From positions 1,860,001 through 1,924,000 of the forward strand of contig NC_016457.1 of assembly GCF_000226115.1 (NCBI RefSeq): a stretch of 64,000 bases of DNA, given 5' to 3'. Each line of letters opens with the position of its first letter. Positions within the stretch are counted from its first letter, which is position 1. The translations under genes were made by a program, and so were the position numbers. Under the pieces are notes generated by a model. The model searched no databases. It was given only the letters and a program-made list of their open reading frames with translations, and was not told the origin of the DNA. The DNA is from Thermothielavioides terrestris NRRL 8126. Taxonomy: Eukaryota; Ascomycota; Sordariomycetes; Sordariales; Chaetomiaceae. Below, piece after piece: positions 59,729-64,000 of this stretch.

Positions 59729-60066
59729 TCAGCGCCTCGGAATTCTCATATTTGCCCGTACCCGGTCAAGCAGCTGCTCACGGGTGTCTGCGTCTTGAGG
59801 ATGCAGGTTTCTCTGCCTCGCATGTCAGCAATTGAAGTCAAGCCTCCGGCCCGAGGCCGACATACAGCAGCTAGCCATCTCCGCAGCTCTTCTCGGGTCC
59901 AAGTCTCTGGATCTCCTTTGGGATCTGCTTCCGAAGGGAACATCTCCCCTCCCCAAATCGCCCAGACAGCAACACCCGTCACCAAACCGGCGAAAGCTGC
60001 CAAGGGTAAGCGTGGGCCGACAATGGTAGGCTGAGCGGGTTTGAGCGGCCTTACCAAGCAAGGCAT
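59729..60066 (-). CDS. Small single-TM protein with SAP/HeH-like helical tail
   Basis: A 94-residue protein from two exons (60066-59866 and 59812-59729; 53-nt intron GTATGT...GGCAG). It starts MPCLVRPLKPAQPTIVGPRL, continues with a membrane segment LAAFAGLVTGVAVWAIWGG, a short acidic spacer and the helix-loop-helix TWTREELRRWLAA/RNLHPQ, then REQLLDRVRANMRIPRR. The second half is rebuilt exactly in phase across the intron, and the WTREELRRWL pattern resembles SAP or HeH folds, which argues that this is a real conserved gene despite its size. I recall similar unnamed proteins in Sordariomycetes. Location (mitochondrial or ER membrane) and role are unknown. It is divergent from eL38 and upstream of ste24 on the same strand. 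Confidence 0.75.
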
Positions 60067-60578
60067 TCTAGATCGTATGCCGTATTAGAGAACGGTGTAT
60101 CACATGTGTAATTCACAGAAGGAAATACTCACTTTCGATTTCATGGCCCTATCGAGTGGCGTCGGCATGTTGAGCGGCTTGATGGCCGTTTCTGAGGACC
60201 TCGGGTTGATTTCTCTACTCTACACTACAAATCAAACTCGCCAAATTGCAAGTCTCGGGAGAGAGATGAGAGGTGTGCAGAGGTCCGCGAGATATCTTGC
60301 ACATCTGTCCACTTCTGCAATTGCCTTGATGGCGGCCTGGAAGGGAGCTGACGCCACAAGCCGCACGCCCAAGCCACGTTGGGGAGCTTTCCTAGCGTAC
60401 ACCCCTGTCGCTCACCAAATCCGGAAAGATGCAACTGTCGGGGTCCTGCCCCACCAGCGAAACCCACAGAAATAATTGTGATTTTTGAACATCGAATTCC
60501 GACCCTCAAGACCCCGAGACGACCCTGAACGCCAGTACGCTCTAGACCAAGACAGGAGCCTAGATACTGCCCGACAAG
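60067..60578. promoter_or_regulatory. Divergent promoter region, small TM gene / eL38
   Basis: A 512-bp shared upstream region of two divergent genes. It contains CTACACTACA at 60220. The eL38 leader near 60490-60570 is short and C/A-rich. No specific factor site is assigned. Confidence 0.55.
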
Positions 60579-61050
60579 ATGCCTCAAGAAATCGGCGACA
60601 TCAAGAAGGTGCGACTTCGCGTGCTGCCATCGTTTTGAGATGGACGACATATTGACGTTTGGCGACAGTTCATCGAGATCTGCCGGCGGAAGGACGCCTC
60701 TTGTACGTTATACACGGGATGACAGACGAGACAACGAGCTTGGGAATTGGCGCGGGAATTTTCTGACGATGATGTTACTTTCACAGCCGCCCGGATCAAG
60801 AAGAACAAGAAGACCCAGCAGATCAAGTTCAAGGTCCGCTGCCGGCGGTTCCTCTACACCCTGGTCCTCAAGGACTCGGAAAAGGCCGAGAAGTTGAAGC
60901 AGAGCTTGCCACCCAGTAGGTTGCCCTGGGCTTGGAACGGAAGGGTTGCGAGGTCGAGTAGACCGCAATGCTGACGCTCGACCTACTCGCGCAGACCTCC
61001 AGATCAAGGACGTCCCTAAGAGGAACAAGCCCGGCAAGGCTTCGTCATGA
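60579..61050 (+). CDS. rpl38: 60S ribosomal protein eL38
   Basis: An 82-residue cytosolic large-subunit ribosomal protein from four exons (60579-60608, 60669-60702, 60787-60915, 60995-61050) with introns of 60, 84 and 79 nt. The spliced protein starts [20 protein letters not shown], continues [19 protein letters not shown] and ends [18 protein letters not shown], as in known eL38, and length matches the family (about 70-82). The first exon is only ten codons. Intron-rich small ribosomal protein genes of this kind are usual in filamentous fungi. Confidence 0.97.
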
Positions 61051-62629
61051 ATTAGTGCATCTTGAAGGGGAACGCTGGCCTGGAATTGAGAACGGGTGTT
61101 GGCAGGATGGGTGCATATGCGCTTGTCGGTTCAGGGTTGGACTGAGATTACACCGGCGTCACCGGCGTCTCGGGAGTGAGAAACTTGGGAGGAGCTGATG
61201 CTTTGCTTGCCATCCTGAGCCCCTGAAGGGTCCATGTATTCGGCGAGGTTCCCCCAGAAATGAAGCGCATTCATCGGCTAAGGCCCCAACTCAAACCACG
61301 ATTTCCCTTCGCCTCGAGTCCCTCCACGTCCCTGGCCGTGAAGGAGCGACTGCTCCGCGACGGATGCTTGAAGGGTTCGAAATCAGCCCGCGAGCTCGGC
61401 TTTCGAATCTCGCTGTACTGGCAACCCCGCGAGTCTCAAGAGTCCATCGTGCGTCTCGGCGCTCTCTCACCAGTTCGGATAAGGCGGTGACGCTCATCCA
61501 GGTCGGTGACGTTAGTTTTGACCGGCTCGGAAGCCAGGAGGGCCGTGGACAGCAATGCCGCGAACAGTGTCGGGATCGCTGAAGTTACGGATGACGGCAG
61601 ATCTTGGGAATCGGGCAGGGAGTCTTGTTTGGTTCCGTCGGAGTCTCAAACCATAACGATATTCCCTCCGTCCATATTTTTTGCTTATTTATTTACTCTC
61701 TTTTTCCTCCTTTGCCCTTTTTTCTCTATCTCCCTTTTTCCCCTTTTTTGAGCCGTGCGCAGCGCCGCATTTGCGATATCCTTTCCCGCCTTCTTCGTAC
61801 TCTTTCTGTTTCCATGTGGTTTACGGAAATATGTGCTCTAGCGCCTCGACGATGGCATACTGCGTGCGGAGTACGGAAGACGCTTCGTAAGTGTAACACT
61901 AACATTGAAGTGGACCGCTGCCAAGTCTCCATATCTGAGCCAAGCCGGAGTTCTCCGTCACGAACACAGTACCGTGTAACTGGGTCACGCTGAAAATCGG
62001 CCTGGGCGCCAATCAGCAGCTTCCAGAACGCCAGAATGCAAACAATGTCAGGAACCATTGCTGCCCCTGTTCGTCATCATGGTGGGCAGTGCTGCACCCT
62101 GTTGACCAATTTTCTTTCAAACCCCCCATAACAACCAGCGATCTGCTGTGTTACCAGACAACTCTTCGTGCGCGATAATCAGATATTCAGGGGGATTCGA
62201 AGTCGGTTCAACGCCGCTTCGACATCTGATCTCTGAGATCGGCAATTCAACTGCGTCGCCTCCATTCGTTCTGAATATTAACTCCCTATCTGGTCATTAG
62301 ACTTCGCTCCCGCTCGCTCTTGGCACCTACCTAATTTATTTTCCATCGTCGCTGGTCCTTCACTGCTCCGCTCGTGCCGACTCCGATCGCTGTTTGCCGC
62401 CTTCTAGCTGGTATCCTGACCATAAAACAAGGAACCTAGCTCCGTCTGCTTGCTTTCCGCGTTGCCTCACGTCGTCTTTTGCCCTACGCTCATGCACGGA
62501 ACCATTGGACGTCGAGACGCTTGATATTGTCTTCGACCGACACGCCCCGATTCCTTTGTCTCCATCAGACTCAAGCCGCGGCCTAACTCAACACAATCAT
62601 TGGTGGATTTGCGGCAAACAAGCAACGCC
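61051..62629. other. Intergenic, mevalonate kinase promoter and leader
   Basis: 1.6 kb without a supported gene. A strong pyrimidine tract runs from about 61690 to 61750 (CTCTCTTTTTCCTCCTTTG and similar) and may belong to the promoter or leader. The rest, to the start at 62630, is unremarkable. Confidence 0.55.
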
Positions 62630-64000
62630 ATGACGACGCAGCGCACAGCAAATGGCCTGCCGAACGGCCGCAATGGCTTCCGCGGCGAGGGTGAACTGGA
62701 GACCTCCAGCAGCAAGGAAGCCGACGCCGGAGTCAACGGCATATCCAACGGAACTGGCACGCTCAAGCTGAACTCGCGGAGGAAAGTGGACCGCAAGAAG
62801 TCGAGCCCCATGTTGCCAGCCTTCATGGTCTCAGCCCCTGGAAAGGTGATCCTGTGTGGCGAGCACGGCGTCGTGCACGGAAAAGTGAGTCTACACCGGT
62901 GGAGGGGAAGGGACAGGCAACGGCGAGTAAAGTCCTGACCCATTGGGCTTTAGGCTGCGATTGCCGCCGCCATTGCTTTGCGATCCTACCTGCTCGTTAC
63001 AACACTCTCCAAGTCGAAGCGGACAGTAACGCTGCGGTTCCCCGATATCGACTTCAATCATACTTGGAACATCGACGAGCTGCCTTGGGCCACATTCCAG
63101 CAGCCCTCCAAGAAGAAGTACTACTATGATCTCGTCACGGAGCTCGACCCCGATCTGGTGTCCGCGATTCAGCCCTTGGTCGCCGATGTGTCACCCCACA
63201 AGCCGGCCGACATACGCAAGATACACCAGAACTCGGCAGGGGCATTTCTCTACATGTTCCTGTCGCTTGGGTCGCCGTCATTCCCAGCCTGCCAGTACAC
63301 GCTACGATCCACAATCCCGATCGGCGCCGGCCTGGGCAGCAGCGCTACTATCGCCGTATGTCTGTCCGCGGCGCTCCTCCTACAGCTGCGAACGCTGTCT
63401 GGTCCGCACCCAGACCAACCGCCCGAAGAGGCGCGCGTTCAGATTGAGCGCATCAACCGCTGGGCATTTGTCTACGAGATGTTCATCCACGGCAACCCCT
63501 CTGGGGTAGACAACACGGTCTCAACCCAGGGTAACGCGGTCATCTTCCAGCGGACAGATTACGGCAAGCCGCCCTCGGTGAAGCCGCTCTGGGACTTCCC
63601 GAAGCTGCCCCTGCTCCTGGTCAATACAAAGGTGCCCAAGTCTACCTCGCACGAGGTCGCCAAAGTTGGCAAGCTGAAGAAGATGCACCCGGTCCTCGTC
63701 GGCAGCATCCTGGACGCGGTCGACCAGGTCACACAGACAGCGGCGGGCATCCTGACCGAGGAGTCGTTCGACGCGGAGAGCGAGGAGTGCCTGACGCGCG
63801 TCGGCGAGCTCATGACCATCAACCACGGCCTGCTGGTTTCGCTGGGCGTGTCGCACCCGCGGCTGGAGCGTGTGCGCGAGCTGGTCGACCACCAGGGCAT
63901 CGGCTGGACCAAGCTCACCGGCGCGGGCGGCGGCGGGTGCTCCATCACGCTGCTCCGGCCCGACGTCCCGAGGGAGAAGCTGGACCGGCTGGAGGAGCAG
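62630..64000 (+). CDS. erg12: Mevalonate kinase, 3' part beyond window
   Basis: A GHMP kinase that phosphorylates mevalonate with ATP, an early step of sterol and isoprenoid synthesis. Two exons are visible, 62630-62884 and 62954 to the window end, 434 residues so far; the intron is 69 nt. An upstream in-frame GTG is ignored in favour of the ATG. An Asn/Gly/Ser-rich N-terminal extension of about 65 residues precedes the fold, unlike yeast Erg12, which starts directly at the first motif. Motifs: APGKVILCGEHGVVHGK, IPIGAGLGSSATIAV (ATP-binding GHMP motif 2) and KLTGAGGGGCSITLL (motif 3). The stop codon lies outside the window. Confidence 0.95.

Noticed and set aside
1..64000. CRISPR arrays, telomeric TTAGGG repeats, 5S or other rRNA genes
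   Set aside because: None seen. The organism is eukaryotic, and no 5S-like or telomere-like sequence was found on either strand by eye.

Overview
The window is nuclear DNA of a filamentous ascomycete, most likely a Sordariomycete and plausibly a member of the Sordariales/Chaetomiaceae. The reasons are short GT-AG introns (about 50-180 nt), very GC-rich codon use, fungal-only families (class 3 secreted lipase, WSC-peroxidase, Zn2Cys6 activator of the cutinase/fatty-acid type, Ste24, fungal eL38 and mitochondrial bL34) and a 17 kb AT-rich island with the fingerprint of repeat-induced point mutation (RIP). Species is an inference; nothing in the sequence names it.

Layout. 1-4.8 kb: no recognisable gene, but several copies of a short ACTACACTA / ACACTAGTGT motif. 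4.8-10.2 kb: an RWD-RBR ubiquitin ligase (Itt1/RNF14 type, minus), a dolichyldiphosphatase (plus) and a four-helix MARVEL membrane protein (minus). 11.5-28.9 kb: a RIP-decayed heterochromatin-like island. It holds a complete-length Ty3/gypsy chromovirus (17419-28004; 249-bp LTRs; TTAAG target duplication) inserted into an older decayed reading frame. The frame resumes on the far side of the insertion. 29.3 kb: an intron-containing tRNA-Glu(CTC) next to the island edge, then a broken gene of a fungal coiled-coil family. 31.6-35.0 kb: a secreted heme peroxidase carrying four WSC domains. 39.6-42.9 kb: a Zn2Cys6 transcription factor of the CTF1/Far family. 44.6-47.6 kb: a GAS2-domain cytoskeletal protein. 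48.8-50.3 kb: a fragment of a Cys-rich protein and a secreted TLL-type lipase. 52.6-55.4 kb: a GH3 beta-glucosidase with an apparent one-base frame defect at its first splice junction. 56.4-64.0 kb: a housekeeping block with mitochondrial bL34, Ste24 CAAX protease, a 94-residue TM/SAP-like protein, cytosolic eL38 and mevalonate kinase (cut by the window end).

How the genes relate. There is no operon-like logic and no metabolite cluster. Two loose themes are visible. Three secreted enzymes suit a plant-biomass or lipid-degrading lifestyle (WSC-peroxidase, lipase, GH3), with a CTF1/Far-type regulator between them, which in relatives controls cutinase or fatty-acid use. At the right, mevalonate kinase feeds isoprenoid synthesis, Ste24 matures farnesylated proteins and, at the left, dolichyldiphosphatase recycles the isoprenoid carrier of N-glycosylation; their proximity is probably accidental.

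The most unusual parts are the size and content of the chromovirus (about 3 kb of extra decayed coding sequence between the pol chromodomain and the 3' LTR, plus an antisense frame), its nested position, the WSC-expanded peroxidase, and a stop-free 105-nt intron that sits inside RING1 of the ubiquitin ligase. All splice sites and counts were read by eye.
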